Source: a virus. Taken from it: a stretch of 36,443 bases of DNA. Where the stretch lies: IMG/VR virus record IMGVR_UViG_3300037189_009927, positions 1-36,443 of that record, one strand, 5' to 3'. Under the pieces are notes generated by a model. The model ran no database searches. It was given only the letters and a program-made list of their open reading frames with translations, and was not told the DNA's origin. The position numbers were made by a program, and so were the translations under genes. Position 1 is the stretch's first letter, and every line of letters starts with the position of its first letter. Positions 9,203 to 17,427 of the stretch are shown here, in pieces.

Positions 9203-9895
9203 ATGAAATTAGGGCTTGCTTTTTCCGGTGGTAAAGATTCTTTAACGTGTATTTTTTTAAATTTACACCGAATTGAAGAAATTACGGTTTTATTTGTAAA
9301 CACTGGAAAACTTTTGCCTGAAACTTTATCAGTTGTTGACTATGTAAAAAGCATTTGCCCTAATTTTGTTGAGATTGTTTCAAACAAAGATGAGCAAAAT
9401 GCTGTGCATGGCTACCCGTCTGATATTGTCCCAGTAAATTGGACATTTAACGGACAAAAAGTAAACGGAGAAAAGCCGATAAAAATACAATCTTATATTG
9501 ATTGTTGCGTAAATAATATTGCTTTTCCTTTGTATAAAAAAGCTAATGAGTTAGGTATAACTGATTTAATTTGTGGTCAAAGGTCAGATGAAAGCCATAA
9601 ATCAGCATCAAAAGACGGGGATATGTTATTTGGCATCAAAAGATTGCACCCAATTGAAAACTGGACAGCCGAAAATGTGATTGAATATTTAAATGAAAAA
9701 ATTAAATTACCTGAGCATTTTAATTTAAATCATACATCTATTGATTGTTATGATTGCACCGGATATTTAAGCAAGACAAAAGACATTAAGTTAATGCTAA
9801 AAGAAAAATATCCGGAAAAATTTAACGAGTTTAAGCACAAAGTAATTCAAATAAAACAAGCTATTGCAAGCGAGGCCGATAATGAATGGGTATGA
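9203..9895 (+). CDS. PAPS reductase-like / PP-loop ATPase family protein
   Basis: A 230-residue protein with the PP-loop SGGKDS at residues 8-13, placing it in the adenine nucleotide alpha hydrolase superfamily that includes phosphoadenosine phosphosulfate reductases. Further family-like segments are CGQRSDESHKS (about 123-133), a Cys pair CYDC near 180 and ENWTAENVIEYL. The typical C-terminal ECGIH motif of CysH is not seen, so sulfate reduction is not assured. The gene interrupts the ejection genes: it starts two bases after one and overlaps the next by 14 bases. Metabolic help, nucleotide chemistry or DNA modification are all possible; known phage homologues are functionally unsettled. Confidence 0.75.
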   Translation: MKLGLAFSGGKDSLTCIFLNLHRIEEITVLFVNTGKLLPETLSVVDYVKSICPNFVEIVSNKDEQNAVHGYPSDIVPVNWTFNGQKVNGEKPIKIQSYIDCCVNNIAFPLYKKANELGITDLICGQRSDESHKSASKDGDMLFGIKRLHPIENWTAENVIEYLNEKIKLPEHFNLNHTSIDCYDCTGYLSKTKDIKLMLKEKYPEKFNEFKHKVIQIKQAIASEADNEWV

Positions 9896-11078
9896 TGAGT
9901 TTGGTCAAAAAATTATAGGCTTGCAGCGCCAACAAGAAACCGCTAGAAAATTGCGAGAGCAATCTCTTACTCCAGAAGAAGGAAGGATGGTTTCTGGCAT
10001 TTACGTTGCCCCATCAAAATTATCTGGAATTGCCAAAGCATTAAATTTGTATAATGCGTACAATCAAGAAAATGAAGCCACAAAAGGCATTCAATCTGCT
10101 TTAGACGAACGCAAAACGCAGCGTCAAGACTGGCTTTCTCAAATGCCAAAATCTCAGATTCAAGCAGAACAATTGCCATCTGATATTCAAGGTCCACCAC
10201 AATCTCAAGTTGTTCAGCCAAAGACTGAGGACTATCTAAACTGGGCTACCCAAGGGATGAATATTGACCCGCAAGCCGCGCAGATGGGTATGAATTTTGC
10301 AAACTTAGCTGAAAATCGCAATTCACGTAAAGATATGATTGCTTCTCAGCTTTCAGCAAAAAAAGAAATGCAAGATGCAAACATTTCCGCTGCTGCTGAG
10401 CGTCAAAGAGAAAAAATTGAAGCAGACGCAAGAGCAAGGCAAGAAAAAATTGATGCAGAAGAAAGAATGAAGCGGCTTGCTTTTGCGCTTCGCCAAGCTC
10501 AACAGCCTCAATCACCTGTTTCTATTATGGGGCCAGATGGCAAGCCTATGTTTGTCCATCCCAGTATGGCGTATGGAAAGCAGCCGTATAATTCAGCTTC
10601 AGAGGCGAAAGATATTGCTTTAAATGCTAAAGAAGAAGCAAAAAAAGAAGGCGCAAGCATTGTAGACTCTAATATAGCAATGCTTAGAGACGCGTACGAT
10701 AATTTAAACAAAAATAACGGAATTGTAAGCAGTAAAAATAATACGCTATCAAACCTTGGAGCCGCTGTAAGCTCTAGCGGATTGGGGCAGATCGCTGGTG
10801 GCGCAATAGGTTCAAAAAATCAAACAGAGCGCGATAAAATAGCACAATCTAGGCCGTTATTGTTGCAGTCGATTATGAAAGCAACGGGGATGAGTGCTAA
10901 GCAAATGGATAGTAATGCAGAACTTAAATTATGGCTTGCTACCGCAACAGACCCAACAAAGTCTTTAGAGGCCAATAGATCTGCCCTGGATAACATTGAA
11001 AGAATGTATGGAAGCCGAGCAAAAGATAGCGTAAATCAAATTGGCGGTGGAAATGTTAAATTTTTAGGGTTTGAATAA
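9882..11078 (+). CDS. Ejection-type internal virion protein with coiled coil
   Basis: I choose ATG 9882, six bases after GAGG, rather than a TTG at 9864; the protein has 398 residues. It starts MNGYDEFGQKIIGLQRQQET and contains a long charged coiled coil (about 165-205, AAERQREKIEADARARQEKI). The C-terminal part is helical (LLLQSIMKATGMSAKQMDS). The gene overlaps its upstream neighbour and shares a single base (TAATG) with the downstream gene. Length, helicity and position fit one of the three internal proteins that build the trans-envelope channel of podoviruses. Family identity is not certain. Confidence 0.65.
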   Translation: MNGYDEFGQKIIGLQRQQETARKLREQSLTPEEGRMVSGIYVAPSKLSGIAKALNLYNAYNQENEATKGIQSALDERKTQRQDWLSQMPKSQIQAEQLPSDIQGPPQSQVVQPKTEDYLNWATQGMNIDPQAAQMGMNFANLAENRNSRKDMIASQLSAKKEMQDANISAAAERQREKIEADARARQEKIDAEERMKRLAFALRQAQQPQSPVSIMGPDGKPMFVHPSMAYGKQPYNSASEAKDIALNAKEEAKKEGASIVDSNIAMLRDAYDNLNKNNGIVSSKNNTLSNLGAAVSSSGLGQIAGGAIGSKNQTERDKIAQSRPLLLQSIMKATGMSAKQMDSNAELKLWLATATDPTKSLEANRSALDNIERMYGSRAKDSVNQIGGGNVKFLGFE

Positions 11079-12727
11079 TGCCTATTGCTAAATTTCAAAT
11101 GCCCGACGGACGGATTGCACGATTTGAAGTGCCAGAAGGCACTACGCCTGAACAAGCACATTCGTTAATTCAGAATAGTTTATCGCCACAAAATGAACAG
11201 CAAAACGCAAAAGAAAAAAGCGGTTTACTTAATTTGGGTGAAGGCGTTTTGATAGGAGCCGGAGGTGTTGGTCGCACTTTACTTGCGCCAGTGAAAGGTA
11301 TTGCTGATTTTATTTCTCCACCAGAATCAACATTAGAAACTTTGGTTACTGGCAAAAAAAAGTTAAATCCAGTTAGTTCCTATATTAATCGTATAGATGA
11401 GGGTTTAAAACAATTAGATACTGAGAATAAAGATTCTGTTTTATATCAAATAGGAAAAAATGGCTCACAAATTGCCATGACCGCACCCGTTGGCGGGGTT
11501 TTGGCTAGTGGATTAACAAAATTAGCCCCAAGTGCTGTAAACCTTGCTCAAGCGCTTAGAACTGGTGGGTTTTCTGGTGGTAATTTAGGGACTAGAATGG
11601 CTGGAGGTGCTATTTCTGGCGGCGCAAGCGCTGGATTAGCAGACCTAAAAGAAGCTAAAGCAGGCGCATTGATTGGAGGCGGTATTCCGTTGGTTGGAAC
11701 GGCTGTTAAAGGTATTGGTAGAGCATTAAGAGGCGCGGCTGGCATGCAGTCTGGCGCTGGCTCTGATGCATTAAAGATTGCTTATGAAGCTGGACAAGAG
11801 GGCGGGCAAGCAGCCAAACAATTTAAAGAAAATATTGGCGGCAAAGCTGATTTTGCTGATGCATTAGATAATTTTAAGCAAAACATTTCAAACATGCGTC
11901 AAGCTGCACAGGCAGAATACCGCTCAGGCATGGCGAATGTCTCAAAAGATAAAACCATTTTAGATGTTCAACCAATTTATGATGCTGTAAAAAATGCAGC
12001 AAAATCAAATGCATTTAAGGGTATTTCAAAAGACGATAAAGCCGCAGAAGTGCTTAAAAAGATTAAATCAGAAATTAATGATTTTCAATTTTTAAACCCT
12101 GCTGAATATCACACACCGGAAGGTTTGGACGCTTTAAAACAGCGTGTTGACAGCATTATCGAAAGCATCCCTATTGAGGATAGAAACTCATTAAGGGTGG
12201 CTAATAATGTCAAAGGTGCTATTAAGCAGCAAATTGAAAAGCAAGCGCCTGAATACAGTAATGTAATGAAAAAATACAGCGTTGCGGCTGATGAAATTGA
12301 CCAAGCGCAAAAAGCATTGTTATCTGGTCGTGGTGAGAATGTTGAATCATCTATTCGTAAATTGCAGTCACTAATGAGAAATAACGCAAATACTAATTAC
12401 GGTATGCGCGGAGAAATGGCAAAGAATATCCAAGAGGCTGGCGGGAATGAGTTTATGCCAGCATTAGCTGGGCAGGCTTTAAGAGAATGGACACCTAGAG
12501 GCTTACAAAAAGCCGCTGCTGCGCCGTCTGCCGCGCTTGGCTATATGGCGGGGGGTGTTCCTACTGCCTTAATGGGCGCTGCGTTATCTTCTCCACGATT
12601 AAGTGGTGAAACTGCGTTTATGGCAGGCCAGATAGCAAAAAAACTAAGAAATCCAACTGTTTTGAACGCTAGAGAAACAGCAGTAAAAATAACACCTACT
12701 TTTGCAAGCCAATACTATGAAGACTAA
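11078..12727 (+). CDS. Large ejection-type internal virion protein with Gly/Ala-rich membrane-active region
   Basis: A 549-residue protein. The N-terminus MPIAKFQMPDGRIARFEVPE resembles the short domain that begins many phage ejection proteins (GTTPEQAHSLIQ). Residues about 50-75 and 130-225 are Gly/Ala-rich and weakly hydrophobic (GLLNLGEGVLIGAGGVGRTL, GGAISGGASAGLADL), fit for membrane insertion. The rest is helical, ending with another Ala/Gly-rich stretch (LGYMAGGVPTALMGAALSSP). It probably inserts in the host envelope during DNA delivery. No lytic transglycosylase motif is visible. Confidence 0.68.
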   Translation: MPIAKFQMPDGRIARFEVPEGTTPEQAHSLIQNSLSPQNEQQNAKEKSGLLNLGEGVLIGAGGVGRTLLAPVKGIADFISPPESTLETLVTGKKKLNPVSSYINRIDEGLKQLDTENKDSVLYQIGKNGSQIAMTAPVGGVLASGLTKLAPSAVNLAQALRTGGFSGGNLGTRMAGGAISGGASAGLADLKEAKAGALIGGGIPLVGTAVKGIGRALRGAAGMQSGAGSDALKIAYEAGQEGGQAAKQFKENIGGKADFADALDNFKQNISNMRQAAQAEYRSGMANVSKDKTILDVQPIYDAVKNAAKSNAFKGISKDDKAAEVLKKIKSEINDFQFLNPAEYHTPEGLDALKQRVDSIIESIPIEDRNSLRVANNVKGAIKQQIEKQAPEYSNVMKKYSVAADEIDQAQKALLSGRGENVESSIRKLQSLMRNNANTNYGMRGEMAKNIQEAGGNEFMPALAGQALREWTPRGLQKAAAAPSAALGYMAGGVPTALMGAALSSPRLSGETAFMAGQIAKKLRNPTVLNARETAVKITPTFASQYYED

Positions 12728-13082
12728 CGTGCAAGAATTTATTGGGCTTTTGTTTGCATCGCGTGATTATGCTCACAAAGCTCATTTAAACACAAAAAGC
12801 TATGCACAACACATGGCGCTTAATGCGTTTTACGATGAAATTATTGATTTAGCCGATAATTTTGCGGAAGCGTGGATGGGCAGGAATTTACAGCAGATAG
12901 GTGACATTCCTTTGCTAAAAACTCAACAAGGCGAGCCTTTAAGTGTTTTAAAACGTCATTTAGATATTGTTGAAGAAACACGAGATTTTGTGCCAAAAGA
13001 AGATACCGGATTAAACAATATTATTGATGAAATTGTTGCGTTGTATCTTTCCACTTTGTATAAATTGAAATTTTTGGGGTAA
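12717..13082 (+). CDS. DUF5856-like small helical protein, 121 aa
   Basis: I choose ATG 12717 (MKTNVQEFIGLLFASRDYAH), which lies inside the end of the preceding gene; an in-frame TTG at 12702 is the alternative. The sequence HLNTKSYAQHMALNAFYDEIIDLADNFAE has the His, Asp and Glu spacing of ferritin-like helical bundles and matches proteins I recall as DUF5856, found in several podovirus genomes near the tail fibre. Its role is unknown. Overlap with the ejection gene indicates coupled translation. Confidence 0.7.
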   Translation: MKTNVQEFIGLLFASRDYAHKAHLNTKSYAQHMALNAFYDEIIDLADNFAEAWMGRNLQQIGDIPLLKTQQGEPLSVLKRHLDIVEETRDFVPKEDTGLNNIIDEIVALYLSTLYKLKFLG

Positions 13083-13085
13083 AAA

Positions 13086-14489
13086 ATGCCATTTGACGGA
13101 AGCGGAAATTACAACTTACCCGGCCCTGCTTTAGTTGACGGTCAAACGGTATCGGCAACTGAACATAATACGTTTAGAAATGATATTGCTGCTGCAATGG
13201 ACATTACAGTAACGCGGGATGGTCAATCCCCTGCTACTAATAATCTTCCGATGGGTGGGTTTAAACATACTAACGTGGCTGACGGGACTGCTTTAACTGA
13301 TTATGCTAGTATTAAACAATTACAAACACGCGCCACTAATTTTTTAACGTCTGTCAGTGGTACTAATACGATTACAGGCTTGGCATCTCCTGCACCGTCT
13401 TCTTATCAAGCAGGTCAAGAATTTAATTTTTTATCTACTGGCGCTAATACTGGTGCAGTTACATTAAATATAAATTCGTTAGGTGCAATATCTATTAAAA
13501 AATCCGGAAACGTTGATTTAATTTCCAATGATATTCCAAACGCAGGAGCATTGATAAAAGTTGTTTATGATGGTACCAATTTTCAATTGGTTTCGCTTTA
13601 TTTAACGGATTTTTCTGTTACTACAGCAAAAATTGCTGACAATGCCGTTACTACAGCAAAAATTGCTGACAATGCCGTTACTACAGCAAAAATTGCTGAC
13701 AATGCCGTTACTACAGCAAAAATCTTAGATAACAATGTTACCGCAGCTAAATTAGCAAATGATGCAAAACCAAATAATTTGCAATCAATCACTGTTGCTT
13801 CTTCATCAAATACATTAGTTGGTACATACAACAGCGGAATGTTAGGCTTTCGTTCTACTACTTTAGGCACTGGAACACCAACTGTTTTAAACGTTGGTTC
13901 AATAGCTATAACAATACCAGCAGGTGCAACTTTAGGGGCTGCTAATGGAATAGCTGCGCGTTTTATTTATGCAGTTGCAAATAACGGTGGCACTCCGGTT
14001 CTTTGCGTGGCCAATATTTCTGGTGGCTTGCAAATGGATGAAACAAATTTAATTAGCCCAACAACGATAAGTGCTGGCGCAACTTCCGCTGCGACTTGGT
14101 ATTCAGCTTCATCTGTCGCAGCGAATAGCGCATACAGAATTGTTGGGTTTGCTGATAACACACAAGCAACGGCAGGAACTTACGCCGCGCAACCTAGTTT
14201 AGTTCAAGGTGTGGGTGGGCAAGCATTTGCGGGAATGTCTTCGTTTGGGTATGGGCAGACACGTCAAGACTTAACAGGAAGTAGGTCTTTATCTACAACT
14301 TATTACAACACCACAGGCAAACCAATATTTGTAGAAATGTCTTCTGTTAGTTCATCAACAATAACGGTAACAGTGCAAGGTGTTGCGGTTGCAATGTTAG
14401 CTACTAATGTTGCCTTCCCTGTTGGGCCGTTTGAATCTTATTCAATTGCATCAACTAATCCCCTTCAGAAATGGGTAGAACGGAGATAA
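13086..14489 (+). CDS. Tail fibre / receptor-binding protein
   Basis: A 467-residue protein. The N-terminus (MPFDGSGNYNLPGPALVDGQ, then SATEHNTFRNDIAAAMDITVTRDG) is the usual virion-attachment segment of podovirus fibres. Residues about 178-220 contain tandem VTTAKIADNA decapeptides typical of fibre shafts. The C-terminal half is Ser/Thr/Ala/Gly-rich beta structure (LQSITVASSSNTLVGTYNS...), ending with FESYSIASTNPLQKWVERR, and should carry the receptor-binding head. It is followed by a small gene that looks like a fibre chaperone. Host specificity most likely resides here. Confidence 0.82.
   Translation: MPFDGSGNYNLPGPALVDGQTVSATEHNTFRNDIAAAMDITVTRDGQSPATNNLPMGGFKHTNVADGTALTDYASIKQLQTRATNFLTSVSGTNTITGLASPAPSSYQAGQEFNFLSTGANTGAVTLNINSLGAISIKKSGNVDLISNDIPNAGALIKVVYDGTNFQLVSLYLTDFSVTTAKIADNAVTTAKIADNAVTTAKIADNAVTTAKILDNNVTAAKLANDAKPNNLQSITVASSSNTLVGTYNSGMLGFRSTTLGTGTPTVLNVGSIAITIPAGATLGAANGIAARFIYAVANNGGTPVLCVANISGGLQMDETNLISPTTISAGATSAATWYSASSVAANSAYRIVGFADNTQATAGTYAAQPSLVQGVGGQAFAGMSSFGYGQTRQDLTGSRSLSTTYYNTTGKPIFVEMSSVSSSTITVTVQGVAVAMLATNVAFPVGPFESYSIASTNPLQKWVERR
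13617..13736 (+). repeat. Tandem 30-bp repeats in the fibre gene
   Basis: Three identical 30-base units start at 13617, 13647 and 13677, and a fourth degenerate unit starts at 13707. Each encodes VTTAKIADNA. Because the unit is a multiple of three, copy-number change by slippage would lengthen or shorten the fibre shaft without breaking the frame. Identical nucleotides across three copies suggest recent expansion. Confidence 0.9.
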
Positions 14490-14493
14490 TTAT

Positions 14494-14661
14494 ATGTATT
14501 ATAAAGCGCCTAATAATTCCATTCATTTTCTTGAAAGTAGTAGCTTTACTTATCTACTACCCATCGGAAGTGTTGAAATTACAGATGAGGAAGCTAAAAA
14601 AATTATTGATTTGGCGAAAAAAAAGAACGAAACAGATTTATTGACTACTGTTAAGCTGTAA
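14494..14661 (+). CDS. Tail fibre assembly chaperone-like small protein, 55 aa
   Basis: It begins MYYKAPNNSIHFLESSSFTY and continues LLPIGSVEITDEEAKKI. The GxVEITDEEA motif is typical of tail fibre assembly proteins and short proteins that follow fibre genes in proteobacterial phages. GGAG lies eight bases before the ATG, just past the fibre stop. It would assist trimerisation of the fibre; the short length argues for a minimal or accessory chaperone. Confidence 0.68.
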   Translation: MYYKAPNNSIHFLESSSFTYLLPIGSVEITDEEAKKIIDLAKKKNETDLLTTVKL

Positions 14662-14699
14662 TAAATAACAGCTATCAATTTTTACAGGTATAGAGCAAA

Positions 14700-15113
14700 A
14701 TGAAAGTGGCATTTTACAAGGGAAAAAAGCGGCTATTTAATAAACTCGTTTCATGGTGGACACGAGGGCCATATTCTCATTGCGAGTTGGTATTTTCAGA
14801 TGGCCAAAGTGCTTCATCTTCTTTTATGGATGGCGGTGTGCGCTATAAGCGTATTTTGTTTGACAACGGTCATTGGGATTTTATTGAGTTAGGACCAAAA
14901 TTTGACGAGCAAAAAGCGCGTGAATGGTTTGATAAGCATTTAGGTGATGGATATGATGTTGCTGGGATTATTGGATTTGTAAATCCACGTGTTTCACAAG
15001 ATAAGCAAAAAGAGTTTTGCATTGAAGCTGTTTTAAGTGCATTAGAGTTTACAGAATCATGGCGATACAATCTTAACACCGCTTATTCTGCTTTGTTACG
15101 GGTGAAAAAATGA
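14700..15113 (+). CDS. Permuted NlpC/P60-type (YiiX-like) protein, putative lysis or cell-wall enzyme
   Basis: A 137-residue protein with RGPYSHCEL (H27) near the start and EFCIEAV (C107) near the end. This His-then-Cys order is that of circularly permuted papain-like NlpC/P60 enzymes, which cleave amide bonds in peptidoglycan or lipids. The family is frequent in phage tail-lysis regions. The next gene overlaps its stop by ATGA, and all following genes belong to the lysis block. It may open the wall during entry or aid lysis; the direct substrate is not known. Confidence 0.68.
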   Translation: MKVAFYKGKKRLFNKLVSWWTRGPYSHCELVFSDGQSASSSFMDGGVRYKRILFDNGHWDFIELGPKFDEQKAREWFDKHLGDGYDVAGIIGFVNPRVSQDKQKEFCIEAVLSALEFTESWRYNLNTAYSALLRVKK

Positions 15114-15466
15114 GCGATGAATTGAAAAACATTGCTTTACAGCGTTTAGAGCGGTTTGCTATTTGGGTTTGCACTTCTGCTGTATTGGTAAGTTCTTGGG
15201 CTATGTGGGAAAACTACAAGACAAATCAACGTCTTGTCGCTATTGTTGAAAACCATGACAAGGAATTAAACTCACTTAAAAACCAAGATGCAATAATCGA
15301 AAGCAAGATAATCGCTTTAGAATCTCGCATGATTTCTATGGAGATGTTTAAGCGAATCGAACAAAATCTTAGCATCCTTTCTTATCAAAATAAGTCCAAT
15401 GAGGCAATGAAAGTTATTTCTCAAGTTTTGCGGACTGAAATAGAATCGAAAGAGAAGAAGCAATGA
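15110..15466 (+). CDS. Single-pass membrane protein with coiled coil, lysis region
   Basis: A 118-residue protein with one hydrophobic segment (about 16-33, AIWVCTSAVLVSSWAMW) followed by a periplasm- or cytoplasm-facing coiled coil (DKELNSLKNQDAIIESKI...). It overlaps the NlpC-like and the peptidase genes by ATGA junctions. The layout is similar to small membrane proteins placed beside endolysins in many phages; it could be a holin partner, an antiholin or a structural envelope protein. Confidence 0.7.
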   Translation: MSDELKNIALQRLERFAIWVCTSAVLVSSWAMWENYKTNQRLVAIVENHDKELNSLKNQDAIIESKIIALESRMISMEMFKRIEQNLSILSYQNKSNEAMKVISQVLRTEIESKEKKQ

Positions 15467-15909
15467 AAATATCTAGCAACTTTCATATTGAAGAATTTGA
15501 AGTATCTGAAACCGCCGAACGCTTGGGATTGGACAACTCAATCCCCGCAAGTTTAGTACCTAATATTACACGAGTTGCAATGCTATTAGAGCAGGTTCGT
15601 ATTGTGTTGGGCGGTTTACCCATCACAATCAATAGTGGCTATCGTTCCCCAGTAGTGAATAAAGCTGTTGGCGGCGCTACAAACAGTCAGCATTTAAAGG
15701 CGCAGGCCGCAGATTTTATTTGTCCCAAGTTTGGCTCACCAAAGAAAATTGCTGAATCTGTCATGGCGGCTAATCTTAACTATGACCAACTTATTTTAGA
15801 GTTTGGGCGCTGGGTGCATATCAGTGTAGCCGAAGAAGGTAAGCAACCACGAAAGCAAGAATTAACATACATTAAAAGCGGTCTACCACCAGTAGAAGGT
15901 ATTGTATGA
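15463..15909 (+). CDS. M15-family peptidase endolysin
   Basis: A 148-residue zinc peptidase. SQHLKAQAAD (residues 75-84) provides the SxHxxxxAxD zinc motif (H77, D84), and WVHIS (H119) gives the third ligand. NSGYRSPVVNKAVGG is the characteristic stretch before the zinc motif. Such enzymes cut peptide cross-links in peptidoglycan and act as endolysins of Gram-negative phages. There is no signal peptide, so it needs a holin for release. ATGA overlaps link it to both neighbours. Confidence 0.88.
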   Translation: MKISSNFHIEEFEVSETAERLGLDNSIPASLVPNITRVAMLLEQVRIVLGGLPITINSGYRSPVVNKAVGGATNSQHLKAQAADFICPKFGSPKKIAESVMAANLNYDQLILEFGRWVHISVAEEGKQPRKQELTYIKSGLPPVEGIV

Positions 15910-16118
15910 AATGGTTAAAAGGAAGCTTTAAATCTGTAACAGTATGGTTTAATAGTGTTTTTATTTTATTATTACCATTGTTTGAGTATTTTAAGGATTC
16001 ATTGCCACAGCTTCAAGAATGGTTAGGCGATGATTTATATAAAAAAGTTGGTTTGTTTGTAGTTGTTGCTAACATTTTCTTAAGATACAAAACAAAAAAG
16101 CCGGTAAGCGAAAAATGA
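15906..16118 (+). CDS. Holin-like small membrane protein, 70 aa
   Basis: A 70-residue protein with two hydrophobic segments (about 11-28, VTVWFNSVFILLLPLFEY; about 47-60, VGLFVVVANIFLRY) and a charged C-terminus (KTKKPVSEK). Size, topology and place between endolysin and spanin genes make it the best holin candidate. Both ends overlap neighbours by ATGA. No dual-start motif is visible. Confidence 0.72.
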   Translation: MKWLKGSFKSVTVWFNSVFILLLPLFEYFKDSLPQLQEWLGDDLYKKVGLFVVVANIFLRYKTKKPVSEK

Positions 16119-16606
16119 TTAAAGCATTTATTATTCAATATAAAACTTATTTTTATAGCGCGCTTGCTGCTGGTTTGTTTATGGCTGGCTGGTCGGTCAA
16201 CGGATGGCGGCTTAATTCAAAGATTGAAAGCATGAAAGCTGACCATGCACACAAAGTATTGGAAACTGAAAGAACGGCTCATGATGTCGTTATGCAAGCC
16301 GAAGCATTATCCTTAAAGAACATTGAAGCGGTACGAAGGGAACGAGACAATGCATTACAATCACTTAAAAAACTTCGCGGCGTTACTATTGATAGTCGTA
16401 TTGTCGGCGTGCTGTCACACTACACCAAGACTACCGGAAGCCCCGCCGACGTTACGGACAATTCCAGCCCCGCTGATACCACATACGATGCCGAAGAACA
16501 GACTCGGATTATCCTTGAAAACTATGCCAAGTTTAACGAGTGTAGAGAGCAAGTAATTGGATGGGGTCAGTTTTACGATTCATTGCTTAAAGAATTTAAT
16601 AAATAA
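16115..16606 (+). CDS. Rz-like inner-membrane spanin
   Basis: A 163-residue protein with an N-terminal signal anchor (about 12-29, FYSALAAGLFMAGWSVNGW), a long charged coiled coil (about 33-90) and a hydrophilic C-terminus with a late Cys. This is the layout of the inner-membrane half of two-component spanins. A lipoprotein gene lies wholly inside it in the +1 frame, as in lambda Rz/Rz1. Together they fuse inner and outer membranes in the final lysis step, which is strong evidence for a Gram-negative host. Confidence 0.88.
   Translation: MIKAFIIQYKTYFYSALAAGLFMAGWSVNGWRLNSKIESMKADHAHKVLETERTAHDVVMQAEALSLKNIEAVRRERDNALQSLKKLRGVTIDSRIVGVLSHYTKTTGSPADVTDNSSPADTTYDAEEQTRIILENYAKFNECREQVIGWGQFYDSLLKEFNK
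16350..16556 (+). CDS. Rz1-like outer-membrane lipoprotein spanin, embedded in Rz
   Basis: ATG 16350 opens a 68-residue frame within the Rz gene, preceded by AAGGGAACGAG. The N-terminus MHYNHLKNFAALLLIVVLSACC is a signal peptide (shown here up to its lipobox; LSAC is the cleavage motif), and a Pro-rich stretch follows (RLPEAPPTLRTIPAPLIP). Proline-rich short lipoproteins nested in a spanin gene are diagnostic of Rz1. It would sit in the outer membrane and bind the C-terminus of Rz. Confidence 0.85.
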   Translation: MHYNHLKNFAALLLIVVLSACCHTTPRLPEAPPTLRTIPAPLIPHTMPKNRLGLSLKTMPSLTSVESK

Positions 16607-16608
16607 GA

Positions 16609-16776
16609 TTACAACTTTAAAAGTTGTATAAAATAATCAGAAATTGAAAAAATTCCACAAACAAATACAAAATAAGTTATAAAATCAAATAAAACGTGTC
16701 TTTTTTGTTCTGATAAGACATAACAAATACAATATAAAAAATAAAAAACAGTATAAATAATAAATTTTACAATCAT
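16609..16776 (-). CDS. Two-pass small membrane protein at the end of the leftward block, 55 aa
   Basis: The frame begins MIVKFIIYTVFYFLYCICYV and later has DFITYFVFVCGIFSISDYF, so two membrane segments are likely. Its ATG overlaps the stop of the upstream nuclease-like gene by ATGA, and its stop lies two bases from the convergent Rz stop, filling what looks like an empty gap. An inverted repeat (ACAACTT/AAGTTGT, 16611-16627) at its end could act as a weak bidirectional terminator but has no T-run. The family is not recognised. Confidence 0.6.
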   Translation of the reverse strand: MIVKFIIYTVFYFLYCICYVLSEQKRHVLFDFITYFVFVCGIFSISDYFIQLLKL

Positions 16777-17075
16777 CGTTTCACCTCAATCAATCCATTT
16801 TCAATCATATAAATAAGCGTGTAGTTTATCGCCTCGTAAGTAAACTCTCTGCGATCTTCTTTGCTCATATCCTTGCCTTGGTCTAGCATCATATGATGCT
16901 CGCGGCATAAGGCCATAATAGCTGCGTCACTGGCTTTTGTGCCCATACCTTTACCGTGTACTTGTAAATTGCTGTGGCATGGTTCGCTATTAGCACCACA
17001 AACAAAACATGGAACGTTATAAACCGCATCAAGTAATTTTCTATTTCTATACTTTTCTTTGTGCATTTTTATCAT
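16773..17075 (-). CDS. HNH/YbcO-like nuclease domain protein
   Basis: A 100-residue protein with CFVCG (about 23-27), CHSNLQVHGKGMGTKASD and ALCREHHMML. The Cys pair plus His-rich middle matches small phage nucleases related to YbcO (DUF1364) or HNH proteins. Such proteins work in phage recombination or DNA processing. The first ATG lies 29 bases inside the upstream broken gene; a second in-frame ATG at 17066 is also possible. It belongs to the long leftward early operon. Confidence 0.68.
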   Translation of the reverse strand: MIKMHKEKYRNRKLLDAVYNVPCFVCGANSEPCHSNLQVHGKGMGTKASDAAIMALCREHHMMLDQGKDMSKEDRREFTYEAINYTLIYMIENGLIEVKR

Positions 17076-17427
17076 TTAAAATAAATCGATATGGAAAAAA
17101 CTCACCAGATATTACATTTTTAAAAATTGCTGTGTTATGTATTCTTTCTATTGGCGTTGATAAAAATTCATATTTGCAAGCGTATCCATTTACAACATCT
17201 TCAATAATCATGCTTACATCTAAATCACGCGCCCATTTTCCATATGCAAACCCATTTGTTAATTTATCTACTTTACCAATTCCTTTAGATTCGTATAAAT
17301 ACAATTCTGTTAATTCTTTTTTTGTAAATTGATGCAATGAAGAATTTATCTTTTTTGCAATTCGTCAATATAATGCAGCTTTTAAAGCATATTTTTTAGA
17401 TATTTTTTTTAATTTAAATAATTTCAT
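17047..17427 (-). pseudogene. Broken 126-codon gene with premature TGA at codon 21
   Basis: ATG 17427 overlaps the upstream stop as ATGA, the usual junction in this operon. The frame reads MKLFKLKKISKKYALKAALY, meets TGA at 17367-17365, and then continues open in the same frame to 17047 (RIAKKINSSLHQFTKKELTE...). Only a TTG at 17337 could restart. A single substitution (for example TGG to TGA) explains it. The downstream part shows NGFAYGKWARDLDVSMIIED and is of unknown family. It may be a decaying gene, a sequencing error or a short peptide plus a re-initiated protein. Confidence 0.6.

Noticed and set aside
9864-9881. Upstream TTG start for the ejection gene at 9882
   Set aside because: ATG 9882 has GAGG six bases upstream; the TTG has no such site.
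17009-17332. Plus-strand frame of 107 codons
   Set aside because: It is antisense to the coupled leftward genes, lacks a ribosome site and is Phe/Ser/Tyr-rich as expected for a shadow of Lys/Glu-rich genes.
17365-17367. TGA read as tryptophan throughout the genome
   Set aside because: Several intact coupled genes end in TGA (for example at 5911, 7778 and 25267), so TGA is a real stop here.
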